Assembly (NCBI RefSeq): GCF_900104055.1
Contig: NZ_FNJQ01000013.1
Span: forward strand, 1-64,000
Reading direction: 5' to 3'
Source: Pseudoselenomonas ruminantium
GTDB lineage: Bacteria > Bacillota > Negativicutes > Selenomonadales > Selenomonadaceae
Length of the DNA: 64,000 nucleotides
This document shows positions 1 through 8,460 of this stretch, piece after piece (within the stretch, counting starts at the first letter, position 1; each line of letters starts with the position of its first letter). Made by a program: the position numbers and the translations under genes. The notes below the pieces were generated by a model. The model ran no database searches, was not told the DNA's origin, and worked only from the letters and a program-made list of their open reading frames with translations.

Positions 1-1355
1 CTGGTCTTTTTCGTCGATTCCTGTACGGTTTCCATGGCGCTCTTAGCATGATTAGCTATCTGATCAGCAGATGTGTTGATATGTTGGCCAATTTCATCAA
101 AATGACGGTTAGCTTCTTCAATTCCCTTGTCTGCCATCTGTTGCAGATTTTCGCTGGTCTTTTGCATCGATTCCTGCATGGTTTCCATGGTGCTCTTGGT
201 AAAACCAGCAATTTCGGTACTTGACGTATCTACCAGAGAAATAATGTTCGGTACGGCATTTTGCGCCTCTCCACCAATTTTTTTCAGTTCCGTGAGGGCC
301 TGTTCTAACTTTTCATTAAAAGCGTTGGCAGTAACAATAAGGTCTGCCATCTTATTGGCACTTTCGGTCATGCTGGCGGCAGAATCTTCCATGTGCTGCA
401 TGGACTCCCGAACACTTTCTATGCCAGCAAAAATTTCACGCTGGGTAGCGGTAACTTCTTCTACCGTTTCTTTATACTGAATCTGCCAGTCAAGCAATCT
501 TCCCACAGCCTCATTGAGCTGTTTGAAATTCTCACCAAACTGTTCAGTAAGTTTAGTATTGAAGTCCTTCATGGTTTCATTAAGTGCTTCGATAAAGGCC
601 TTGGTGTTATTTTCAGCCATAGTCTTGGCAAATTCACGGAACTCTCGAATCAGTTCCTCATTAGCCTGACGGGCTTCATCTCGAAGTTTACCGATTTCAT
701 CCCTGCTCTCCAAACGCATTTGCTTCATCTGTCCGATAACCGTATAATCACCATCACCAACGACAGACCGCTGTACATCAGCAATCGCCTTGGAAATGGT
801 GTCGCCTAAAACTTTATTATTTTCCTGCATAGCAGCCAACATTGCTTGACCATCTTCACGGCGCTTTTCTCCTTCTTCCCGTACGCATTTGGAAAGTTCC
901 TGCATAGAAGCCAGTATTGACGCATTTTCCTGCCGCTGCTGCTGACCGTCTTCCTGCAGATAACGAATAAGATCCGCTATACTGGCATCATCATCAACAA
1001 TATCTTCATTGGCTAGTTCAGCAGTTTTCTGCGCCTCATCCTGATAATTACTAAGCAGCAAATACATTACCATACCCGCAATAGATGTAATGAAAGCTGT
1101 GGACATACCTCCCAATAAATTCATTACACTATCGTGCATAGCATCTTGATCAGCATTAAAGGTTAAAAGTCCTACTGCAATACCGAAAAAGGTCCCTAGT
1201 ACACCAAAGGTTTGTGCTTGTTTGGGTTGAGGATAATCGCCAAAAGGATTTTTATCAACTTCATGACAAAATGTCTTTTTCCCTTTACAAAAATACCACC
1301 ACAACATAAAACCTACAGTAAGAACTGTTAACCCGTATTGCCTAAGTAAATCCAT
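1..1355 (-). CDS. MotA/TolQ/ExbB-type proton channel subunit with long coiled-coil tail (ZorA-like), partial
   Basis: The ATG at 1355 opens a frame of at least 451 codons with no stop before the left edge, so the C-terminus is missing. An AAGGAG box lies about 12 nt upstream. Seen: a membrane segment at residues 7-24, then the channel core GVLGTFFGIAVGL (51-63), and another hydrophobic helix at about 83-103. The rest is a long charged/Gln-rich coiled coil. The visible C-terminal part repeats itself with a 51-residue period (METMQESMQKTSE versus METVQESTKKT). A GTFxGI-containing channel core followed by a very long cytoplasmic tail is the layout of ZorA of Zorya anti-phage systems and of related TolQ/MotA-like channels, which pair with an OmpA/MotB-type partner. 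That partner would lie to the left and is not visible, so membership in a defence system is inference. An ordinary ExbB/MotA-like protein is the alternative. Confidence 0.75.
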   Translation of the reverse strand, partial: MDLLRQYGLTVLTVGFMLWWYFCKGKKTFCHEVDKNPFGDYPQPKQAQTFGVLGTFFGIAVGLLTFNADQDAMHDSVMNLLGGMSTAFITSIAGMVMYLLLSNYQDEAQKTAELANEDIVDDDASIADLIRYLQEDGQQQRQENASILASMQELSKCVREEGEKRREDGQAMLAAMQENNKVLGDTISKAIADVQRSVVGDGDYTVIGQMKQMRLESRDEIGKLRDEARQANEELIREFREFAKTMAENNTKAFIEALNETMKDFNTKLTEQFGENFKQLNEAVGRLLDWQIQYKETVEEVTATQREIFAGIESVRESMQHMEDSAASMTESANKMADLIVTANAFNEKLEQALTELKKIGGEAQNAVPNIISLVDTSSTEIAGFTKSTMETMQESMQKTSENLQQMADKGIEEANRHFDEIGQHINTSADQIANHAKSAMETVQESTKKT

Positions 1356-1548
1356 ATAAAAATATCTCTCCTTAAAAAGTAAATATATTGTGTGTATAAA
1401 TTATATATTTAGCTTCTAAGATAACCTTATAAAGCTAGGCGAAGATATAATGAGGGGTGCCTGATAGATCTTACCGTCAAAATCCTTGCAAAAGGAAAAT
1501 TCGTTCCACATCAAATCGTCCGCGATAAGCAGGAAACGTTTTCATAAA

Positions 1549-1576
1549 AGCCCGCATAAGCTATTCACTGCGGGCT
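1549..1576 (-). terminator. Intrinsic terminator-like hairpin
   Basis: An 8-bp perfect stem (AGCCCGCA / TGCGGGCT) with a 12-nt loop. Read on the minus strand it is followed by TTTTATG. It lies between gdhA and the ZorA-like gene and could isolate the latter from leftward read-through. Confidence 0.5.
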
Positions 1577-1779
1577 ACCATATCCAGTCCCCCTCTCTCA
1601 TTGCCAGTACTCAGCAAGAATCTGATCAAAGTTTAACACTTCTATATACCATCATCCATTACGAAATACACATATAGACAAGATTATAACATATAATAGG
1701 GCGAAATTGATTACTTAGATTAAAAATAAATTAAAAATCCGAACTGGAATTTATTCTCATTGTCTTCAGTAAAAAGACA

Positions 1780-1827
1780 AAGCGAGCGGCCTGACTGTCA
1801 ACATCTGACTTATCAGACCGCCCGCTT
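1780..1827 (-). terminator. Terminator downstream of gdhA
   Basis: Long imperfect hairpin: AAGCG pairs with CGCTT, GCGG with CCGC and CTGA with TCAG, separated by single mismatches. On the minus strand a T-rich tract (TTTGTCTTTTT) follows. It lies about 100 nt past the gdhA stop. Confidence 0.65.
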
Positions 1828-1924
1828 GGCAATATTCGTCTCTCTTATATTTGAGGGAAAGTATCTTAAAATCGTCTATAAACCATCGACCAACTGAAAC
1901 CGATTGGTCAACAGTCAAATTTTC

Positions 1925-3274
1925 TTATACCAGACCATGGGCCAGCATGACATTGGCTACCTTGATAAAGGCAGTGATGTTAGCACCGGCTACGAGGTCA
2001 TCAGGATCTGCATATTTTTCGGCATTGGCCTTGGAGTTCTTGTAGATATTGGCCATGATATCCTGCAGTTTGCCATCAACTTCTTCGAACGTCCACTGCA
2101 GGCGTTCGGAGTTCTGGGCCATTTCGAGGGCCGATACGGATACACCGCCCGCGTTGGCTGCCTTGCCCGGGGCAAAGAGCACCTTGTTCTGCTGGAAGTA
2201 TGCGATAGCTTCAAGCGTAGACGGCATGTTGGCGCCTTCGCCCACGGCGATTACGCCGTTAGCCACGAGGGCTTTTGCGCTTTCGAGATCAATCTCACCC
2301 TGGGTTGCGCAGGGCAGGGCCACATCGCATTTGACCGTCCAGACGCCCTTGCAGCCTTCATGGTATTCAGCCTGAGGATGAGTCTCCACATATTCCTTGA
2401 TGCGGCCACGGCGCACCTGTTTGATTTCCTTGACAGCGGCCAGGTCAATGCCGTTGGGATCATAGACATAGCCGTTGGAATCGGAGCAGGTCACAACCTT
2501 CGCGCCGAAGGCCTGGGCCTTTTCGATGGCGTAAGTAGCCACGTTGCCGGAACCGGATACGACCACGGTCTTGTCCTTGAGGCTGATATCCTTGGCATCC
2601 AGCATATTCTTGACAAAGTAGAGCAGGCCGTAACCGGTAGCTTCCGTACGGGCCAGGCTGCCCCAATAATCCACGCGCTTGCCCGTCAGGACGCCGGCAT
2701 CATAGCTGTCGCGGATGCGTTTATACTGGCCATAGAGATAGCCAACTTCACGGCCGCCTACGCCGATATCACCGGCCGGTACGTCCACATCCGGGCCGAT
2801 ATGGCGATAGAGCTCGGTCATGAAGCTCTGGCAGAAATGCATGACTTCGTTGTCGGATTTCCCATGGGGATCGAAATCGGAACCGCCCTTGGCACCGCCG
2901 ATGGGCAGACCGGACAGGGCATTCTTGAACACCTGCTCGAAGGCCAGGAATTTCAGGATATCGAGGTTGACGCTGGGATGGAAGCGCAGACCGCCTTTGT
3001 AGGGGCCGATGGCGCTGCTCATCTGGACGCGGAAACCGCGGTTCACATGAACTTCACCCTTGTCATCCTGCCAGGGAACACGGAATGTGATTACGCGTTC
3101 CGGCTCGATGATGCGCTCCAGGATCTTCTGTTCTTTAAATTCAGGATGGGCTTCCAGTACGGGAATAACGCTCTCCAGAACCTTGGACACCGTATTCTTG
3201 AACTGCGGCTGATCCGGATCGCGTTTTGCAATCAGGTCTAACGTATCTTGTACATACTGTTTCATGTCTGCCAA
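1925..3274 (-). CDS. gdhA: NADP-type glutamate dehydrogenase
   Basis: Interconverts 2-oxoglutarate plus ammonia and glutamate, the main ammonia-assimilating step in many anaerobes; cytoplasmic and normally hexameric. The 449-residue product has the usual length of the bacterial hexameric class. Seen: PYKGGLRFHP (residues 91-100) and GLPIGGAKGG (122-131) with the catalytic lysine at about 129, then the dinucleotide-binding segment around VVVSGSGNVA. Start choice: AAAGGAG lies 8 nt before a TTG at 3274, but 17 nt before the first ATG at 3265, so TTG is preferred. A longer frame back to 3487 would run into the neighbouring gene. A promoter and terminator flank it, so it is probably monocistronic. 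Cofactor preference is inferred from family resemblance only. Confidence 0.95.
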   Translation of the reverse strand: MADMKQYVQDTLDLIAKRDPDQPQFKNTVSKVLESVIPVLEAHPEFKEQKILERIIEPERVITFRVPWQDDKGEVHVNRGFRVQMSSAIGPYKGGLRFHPSVNLDILKFLAFEQVFKNALSGLPIGGAKGGSDFDPHGKSDNEVMHFCQSFMTELYRHIGPDVDVPAGDIGVGGREVGYLYGQYKRIRDSYDAGVLTGKRVDYWGSLARTEATGYGLLYFVKNMLDAKDISLKDKTVVVSGSGNVATYAIEKAQAFGAKVVTCSDSNGYVYDPNGIDLAAVKEIKQVRRGRIKEYVETHPQAEYHEGCKGVWTVKCDVALPCATQGEIDLESAKALVANGVIAVGEGANMPSTLEAIAYFQQNKVLFAPGKAANAGGVSVSALEMAQNSERLQWTFEEVDGKLQDIMANIYKNSKANAEKYADPDDLVAGANITAFIKVANVMLAHGLV

Positions 3275-3326
3275 AGTAATCGCTCCTTTGTCTATAAAAC
3301 TTATACAATTCTGTCTACCATAGCCC

Positions 3327-3355
3327 ATTATACTACAATCTTGCCTGAATGTACA
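3327..3355 (-). promoter_or_regulatory. Putative sigma-70 promoter of gdhA
   Basis: On the minus strand a TGTACA -35 box, a 17-bp spacer and a consensus TATAAT -10 box precede gdhA by about 50 nt. Only pattern matching supports it. Confidence 0.6.
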
Positions 3356-3402
3356 TAATTTTATCAAAAAAGAGAAAATGCCCTTAAAAGCCAAGCTAAC
3401 TG

Positions 3403-6027
3403 TTAAGCATTCTGCACATACTTCCGCGGCAAAACCTGCAAGAACCTGCTGATATGCCGCCAATGCCCGTAGAGTGATTGCGACCACGACAGGAACAATT
3501 GTTTCTTCGCCCGCGTCAGCCCCACATAAAACAGCCGTGCTTCTTCCTCGAGCCGCTTGCTTTTCTCCGCCTGCATGCTTGGGAATGTCCCCTCCTGTAA
3601 GCCTGCCAGGAACACGTAGTCAAACTCCGAACCCTTGGCCTGATGGATGGTGATAATGGGAATCTGCGGCTTTTTCGTCAGGGTATCGAGTTCCGTATTG
3701 GACAGCGTCGTATAGCGCAGGAAGCGCTCAATGGCATCCAAGGGGCGGATGGCTTCATCATCCAGGTCACGGGCCTGCCGAAACAAATCCCGCAGATGCT
3801 CCACCCGCTGTGGTTCCTTATGGGCCTCATAATAATCCTTCATGCCAAAATCCAGCACGATCTTCCCCAAGAGCTGCCAAGGCCGCAGACGGCTTGCCTG
3901 ATGGCGGACCTCAGTCAGTTTTTCCGTCCATTCGGTAAACAGATCCTGATATTTGCCCATGATTTCCCGACGTTCTGCTGCATGCGGCCGCAAATCCCGT
4001 TCCACGGCATAGAGCAGGATTTCCGCCGTGGCCATGATATCGTCAAAGGCATCATGGGAAGACGGGTGGCTGACCTGGCAGTATTTGCCCAAAAACTCCA
4101 ATTTGTGGTTGGGCAGATTCGGATAGAAGCGCCGGAAGATATCCAGCGTATCATAGAACTGCGGATAATCCAGCTGCGGCATATCAAGCCGCGACAGTTC
4201 GCTGCCCAGGATCCGCAGATCATAGGTGACATTATGCCCTACGAGCACGGCCCCGCGGGCAAAGTCGCAGAACTCCTGTAAGACCTTTTTGGGATCTTCC
4301 CCTTCGGCCGCCAATTGCGCATCGGAAAACCCATGAACCTTGAACGAATCTCCCACTTTGGTCAGAGGCTTCAACAGGCGCACGAATTTTTCCTTCACCG
4401 AGCCATCCTTTGCCAGTCGGATGCCCGCAATCTGCACGATTTCATCCCGCGTCGTGTCCACCCCTGTGGACTCCACATCGAAGACAATCACATTTTCTGC
4501 CTCGATGGCCTGCAAAAGCCCTGCATAGGGATCGCCGGTCTGCCGGGCCTCAGCCTCCACAAAATCCGTGAGCCGGATGCCCGCACTGCGGATTTCATCA
4601 CTGGACAGCTTCTTGATGGTCGCCGGGCCAATGCCCTTGGCAAAACGGTTCAGCACCCGCACGAGACTGGCCACATCGTGCTTGTTGACCGCCAGTTTCA
4701 ATACCGCCAGCGCATCCTTGACCTCCTGCCGCCGGAAAAACTTCTGCTCGTCAATCAGCATGAAAGGCAAACGCTCGTTATCGGGCAGGAACCGCCCCAA
4801 AGCGCGGAAATGTGCCGACAGTTCCTTGTTATAGCGATTGCTGCGCGTCAGGATGCACACCCGGGAATAATTTTCCACGGGCAATTGCTGGATGGTATAG
4901 TAAATCCACTGCGCTTCCTCGCTGAAATCGGCCGCGCCCTTGAGCACGATTGGCTGACCATAATCGCGGCTCACCGCCTGCAAGCCATCCGGATACAGCA
5001 GGTTCACCCGCTCCGGGAAATAGTTCCGCAGCCAGTCAAAGGAAGCATTCAACAGCACCTGCGTGGCCCGATAATTTTCGTGCAACACAATGCGGCGGGG
5101 CTGATAGTCCTGCTGGAACCTGCGCAGTACAACCTCCGGATGAGAGCCTCGCCACTCATAGATGGTCTGAAAATAATCCCCGCATAGAAGCAAGCGGCTT
5201 GTGCCGAAAATCTGGGAAATGATGCGGTACTCCAGCAAGCTCGTGTCCTGCACCTCATCGATATTGATATAGACAAAGCGCCGCGCCCATTTTGCCGCCA
5301 CCTCATCCTGCCGGAACAGTTCATCCACCTGCACCAAAAGATCCGTAAAATCCAGCCCATGCAGCTCATGGAGTCGCTCATCATAAAGGGCAGTCTTCTC
5401 CGCCCCCCAAATTTGCCATCCCTCATATAGCCGCTGATGGAAGTGATAGGAATCATCAATGGCCAGGTTCTTCACGCTTTGCGCATCCTCTTTAACCAGC
5501 TTGCGCAAAGTTTCCTCATAATCCTGCTGCAGATTGCCGCTGGCAATGGCGTACTCGGCCTTTTTCTCCTTGAGCTGGTTCACGAGATTCTGCACCGCTC
5601 GCAGGGGCCATTCCTCATCCACGATTTCCTTCAATAGCCCTTGGCAGTCTGACTCGTCAAATATCGTAAAATCCGTAAAGAGATCCGCATGCCGCTTGGC
5701 CTCGGCCTTGATGACCTCATAGCAGAAGCCATGGAAGGTCTTGACCATCACCCGCCGGCCATTCTCCCCGGCCCGGGCCTCCACCCGCTCCCGCATTTCC
5801 CGGCAGGCCTTGTTGGTAAAGGTCAGACAGAGGATTTCCTCGGGCATGGCCCTGTTTTCTTCAATGATATGTGCAATGCGACAGGCCAGGGTATTGGTCT
5901 TGCCCGTCCCAGCCGGTGCCAGCAGGAGAATATTCTTCTCCAGTTCCTCTACGGCTGCTTTTTGTTCCTTGTTCAATTCCTGTAATTCCATAGTTCCTGT
6001 GTCACCTTGGTTCATTGGTTCATTCAT
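3403..6027 (-). CDS. UvrD/Rep-family DNA helicase with internal DnaQ-like 3'-5' exonuclease domain
   Basis: An 874-residue SF1A helicase that should unwind DNA in repair, with an exonuclease built in. Seen: Walker A APAGTGKT (37-44), LTFTNKACREMR (motif Ia region), DEVQD Walker B (257-261), GDYFQTIYEWRGS (motif III), then at 513-675 a DEDDh exonuclease: DVES (D517, E519), HNVTYD (D603) and HDAFDD (H658, D663). The helicase resumes with TIHQAKGSEFDYVFLAGL (motif V) and EEARLFYVGLTRAKK (motif VI). The exonuclease thus interrupts the helicase rather than sitting at one end. The ATG at 6027 overlaps the stop of the upstream GGDEF gene (ATGA), suggesting coupling. An internal ATG at 5991, preceded by AGGA, begins MELQELNKEQ and may be the true start. 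Confidence 0.9.
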   Translation of the reverse strand: MNEPMNQGDTGTMELQELNKEQKAAVEELEKNILLLAPAGTGKTNTLACRIAHIIEENRAMPEEILCLTFTNKACREMRERVEARAGENGRRVMVKTFHGFCYEVIKAEAKRHADLFTDFTIFDESDCQGLLKEIVDEEWPLRAVQNLVNQLKEKKAEYAIASGNLQQDYEETLRKLVKEDAQSVKNLAIDDSYHFHQRLYEGWQIWGAEKTALYDERLHELHGLDFTDLLVQVDELFRQDEVAAKWARRFVYINIDEVQDTSLLEYRIISQIFGTSRLLLCGDYFQTIYEWRGSHPEVVLRRFQQDYQPRRIVLHENYRATQVLLNASFDWLRNYFPERVNLLYPDGLQAVSRDYGQPIVLKGAADFSEEAQWIYYTIQQLPVENYSRVCILTRSNRYNKELSAHFRALGRFLPDNERLPFMLIDEQKFFRRQEVKDALAVLKLAVNKHDVASLVRVLNRFAKGIGPATIKKLSSDEIRSAGIRLTDFVEAEARQTGDPYAGLLQAIEAENVIVFDVESTGVDTTRDEIVQIAGIRLAKDGSVKEKFVRLLKPLTKVGDSFKVHGFSDAQLAAEGEDPKKVLQEFCDFARGAVLVGHNVTYDLRILGSELSRLDMPQLDYPQFYDTLDIFRRFYPNLPNHKLEFLGKYCQVSHPSSHDAFDDIMATAEILLYAVERDLRPHAAERREIMGKYQDLFTEWTEKLTEVRHQASRLRPWQLLGKIVLDFGMKDYYEAHKEPQRVEHLRDLFRQARDLDDEAIRPLDAIERFLRYTTLSNTELDTLTKKPQIPIITIHQAKGSEFDYVFLAGLQEGTFPSMQAEKSKRLEEEARLFYVGLTRAKKQLFLSWSQSLYGHWRHISRFLQVLPRKYVQNA

Positions 6028-8201
6028 TCCTGCTGTTGCTGCCGTCTTCTATCGGCACCCTGACGGTTATAATAAGCCGCTTTGTCCCTGTACATCTCAT
6101 GGTCAGCCAAGGCAATCAGCTCACTCAGACTCAGCTTTTGCGTCTCACCATTATGCGCAATTCCCAAAGACACCGAAAGAACTTTATTCTTGTCGCCCTG
6201 CCAATGGCCAAAAGCGACTTTCAGCGCTTGTACAATCGATGGAAGGCTTTCCGGCACGGCTTCTATGATGGCCACAAATTCATCCCCGCCAGTCCTGTAT
6301 ACAGAACCATAGGGCGACAAAACCTGCTTCATGCAGCCGGCAGCCCCGATCAGGAGCTCATCCCCAGCCTCATGCCCCAGATTGTCATTAGCAGCTTTTA
6401 GCCCATTCAGATCCATGGAAAGCACCACCAGATCATCCCGCGGATAACCTTTGCTATGGGCACTCAGGAAAATATTGAAACTGTTCCGGTTGAGCAGGCC
6501 CGTAAGATTATCATGATGGGCGATATACTGTATTTTTTTCTTATTGTGACGAATGAAAAAAATGTAGGCCAACAAGACGCTTAAAATCGCAATGATGATT
6601 CCCGCCACCAGCCAAACGGCCAGCAAATGCTCCACCAGATAATCCTTGAAGGTCATCGGTGCCATCCTGCCCGTATACGCATAAGTGGAAGTGAGACTGA
6701 AATCAGCCGGCAGCCTCGATATGCCGCGATTCAATATCGATAACAGCTCGCTATTCCCATGTCTTACAGCAAAGCCACGGCTGATGTAATGCTTCAAAGG
6801 AATCGTCTGTAATTCCCGATAACCTGCATGCAGCAGATAAGCATCCTTGCGGAATTGATTGAGGATACAACCATCGGCCTCTCCGCGTTTGACGGCAGTA
6901 AGCATTTCCTCGACATTATCGTAATAAACGATTTCCGCCTCAGGATAATAAGCCTTTACATAGGTATCGCCAATCGAATTCTCTCGTTTCACCCCGATAC
7001 GCCGCAGATTCAGCGCAGAAAAATCGCCCATGTATATCAGATGCATGGGCGTAGTGATAACCTCACTGCTCAGGAACAGACCATCCCGTTCCGCCTGTTG
7101 TACATCGTTATTGATGGGAAAAGCCACATCGATAGAACCATCCGCCAGCGCATGAATCAGCTCCTCATAGCTGTCATAGGGAACCCCTTGAAAACGCACT
7201 TTATCCTGGATGTTCAGTTTCAGCGCAATTTCCTGCAGGATATCTTTCAGAATACCATTTATCTGCCCTTCATCGTCACAATCCGACAAGGGCAGATAGT
7301 CATCTATATACCCCACCGTAATCACCGGATGCGCACTGAGCCAGGCTAGTTCGTCCGCAGGCAGATTGGCCACTACGGCCAACTTGGAAAAATACGCACT
7401 GGCCAGCATATCGGTAAATCTGGGATTCGTTGCACTTATTTTCCGAAGCGCTGCATTGAGGTCCTGCAAGAGATCCGGACGGTCCTTATTGATGGCCAGA
7501 TAATAATCCGACTGCCCAATCTGTGCCAGGGGAATCAGGTTCTCATCATCCTGAACCGCATTGTCCGTATCCACTGTGGCATCCGCCCGCTGTGCCTTAA
7601 AATCCTTATAGCGTTTCGCATTGCCGCTATAGGTAAGGATGTTCAGCTGATAGCGTCCCTCCTCATTCCAGCGCTGGAGCAGGTCATACATGATCGTATC
7701 TGCATTGACACTGACCGTGTGGCCTGCCAGTCCCTCAAGGCCGCTGCCTGCCAGAGGATGATCTGCATGGACATAGATATAATAGTTCTCCGAACCCATA
7801 GCATAATCGGGAAAGAGCATCTTGCCAACGCGTTCCGGCGTCTTTGAAACGCCGGCCATGACATCCACTTCCCCTTTGCACAACTTATCCAGGATAGTCG
7901 CCCAGTCCCCATATACATAGGTATAGCTCCAATTCGTATAATAGGACACACGCTGCAGATAGTCATAAGCCATGCCCGATTTGGCCGCATCATCACTCAT
8001 ACCCTGCATGAAGCAGGGCGCTTCCACATAACCAACCCGAACCGGCTTCGTGTCTGGAACTGTATTTCCTGAGGCCCATACCTCCTTAAAAACTGTTTCA
8101 ACTTCCCCCATCCTGCCGGTTATGCCTAAGAGCAGGACAAGACATAAAAAAACACGCAAACAAAGTTTAACCAAACCTACACCCTTTTCCTTATGGCTCA
8201 A
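6024..8201 (-). CDS. Membrane diguanylate cyclase with two periplasmic solute-binding sensor domains
   Basis: The 725-residue protein should make cyclic di-GMP in response to a periplasmic ligand. Seen: an N-terminal hydrophobic segment (CLRVFLCLVLLLG), two successive family-3 solute-binding-like modules (starting near VRVGYVEAPCFMQG and VITVGYIDDYLPLS), a transmembrane helix (AVWLVAGIIIAILSVLLAYI), and a C-terminal GGDEF domain with intact YRTGGDEFVAI. I see no RxxD product-inhibition site just before GGDEF. Translation probably starts at the TTG at 8201, overlapping the upstream stop (TTGA). It is followed by the helicase gene with an ATGA overlap, so 8389-3403 probably forms one transcript. 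The ligand is unknown; tandem modules of this family often bind amino acids. Confidence 0.88.
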   Translation of the reverse strand: MSHKEKGVGLVKLCLRVFLCLVLLLGITGRMGEVETVFKEVWASGNTVPDTKPVRVGYVEAPCFMQGMSDDAAKSGMAYDYLQRVSYYTNWSYTYVYGDWATILDKLCKGEVDVMAGVSKTPERVGKMLFPDYAMGSENYYIYVHADHPLAGSGLEGLAGHTVSVNADTIMYDLLQRWNEEGRYQLNILTYSGNAKRYKDFKAQRADATVDTDNAVQDDENLIPLAQIGQSDYYLAINKDRPDLLQDLNAALRKISATNPRFTDMLASAYFSKLAVVANLPADELAWLSAHPVITVGYIDDYLPLSDCDDEGQINGILKDILQEIALKLNIQDKVRFQGVPYDSYEELIHALADGSIDVAFPINNDVQQAERDGLFLSSEVITTPMHLIYMGDFSALNLRRIGVKRENSIGDTYVKAYYPEAEIVYYDNVEEMLTAVKRGEADGCILNQFRKDAYLLHAGYRELQTIPLKHYISRGFAVRHGNSELLSILNRGISRLPADFSLTSTYAYTGRMAPMTFKDYLVEHLLAVWLVAGIIIAILSVLLAYIFFIRHNKKKIQYIAHHDNLTGLLNRNSFNIFLSAHSKGYPRDDLVVLSMDLNGLKAANDNLGHEAGDELLIGAAGCMKQVLSPYGSVYRTGGDEFVAIIEAVPESLPSIVQALKVAFGHWQGDKNKVLSVSLGIAHNGETQKLSLSELIALADHEMYRDKAAYYNRQGADRRRQQQQE

Positions 8202-8389
8202 TGTGCTGCCAGCGAAGCCTCAAACACTTCCACGCAGGATTTCTTCTGTTTTGCAGCCAGTATCTCCTCATAGCTGGCCGGCGTCATGCCCATGCGCAGG
8301 AATTTCTCATGAAGTCCGATGGTCTGATCGATTGCAGCCCGCGTGATGCCGATTGCTTCTGCTTCTGCTCTGAATTCTTCAGCTGTCAT
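8198..8389 (-). CDS. Small conserved-looking protein of unknown function
   Basis: A 63-residue acidic, mostly helical protein (MTAEEFRAEAEAIG...). The start is supported by AGAAGGGATG about 7 nt before the ATG, and the stop overlaps the TTG start of the diguanylate cyclase. I do not recognise a family. The coupling to the downstream sensor gene suggests a joint transcript and perhaps an accessory role, which is inference. Confidence 0.6.
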   Translation of the reverse strand: MTAEEFRAEAEAIGITRAAIDQTIGLHEKFLRMGMTPASYEEILAAKQKKSCVEVFEASLAAH

Positions 8390-8460
8390 AATAAATCATC
8401 CCTTCTGCACATTTTTTACTAACTGTTTATAATATTTCCACCTTTTACGAAAAAATCCTG

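Larger units (their letters stand above)
1356..1924. other. Intergenic region without a convincing gene
   Basis: About 570 bp of AT-rich sequence between the ZorA-like gene and gdhA. It holds two minus-strand terminator hairpins (1549-1576 and 1780-1827) and a small TTGAC/GTCAA repeat just downstream of gdhA (1888-1919). The only open frame of note (63 codons at 1486-1677 on the plus strand) overlaps a hairpin, has no ribosome-binding site and has no recognisable protein character. Confidence 0.6.

Noticed and set aside
1486-1677. 63-codon plus-strand frame in the first intergenic region
   Set aside because: No ribosome-binding site, overlaps a terminator hairpin and has random-looking composition.
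1904-3241. 445-codon plus-strand frame opposite gdhA
   Set aside because: Same codon-bias shadow effect; gdhA motifs are unmistakable on the other strand.
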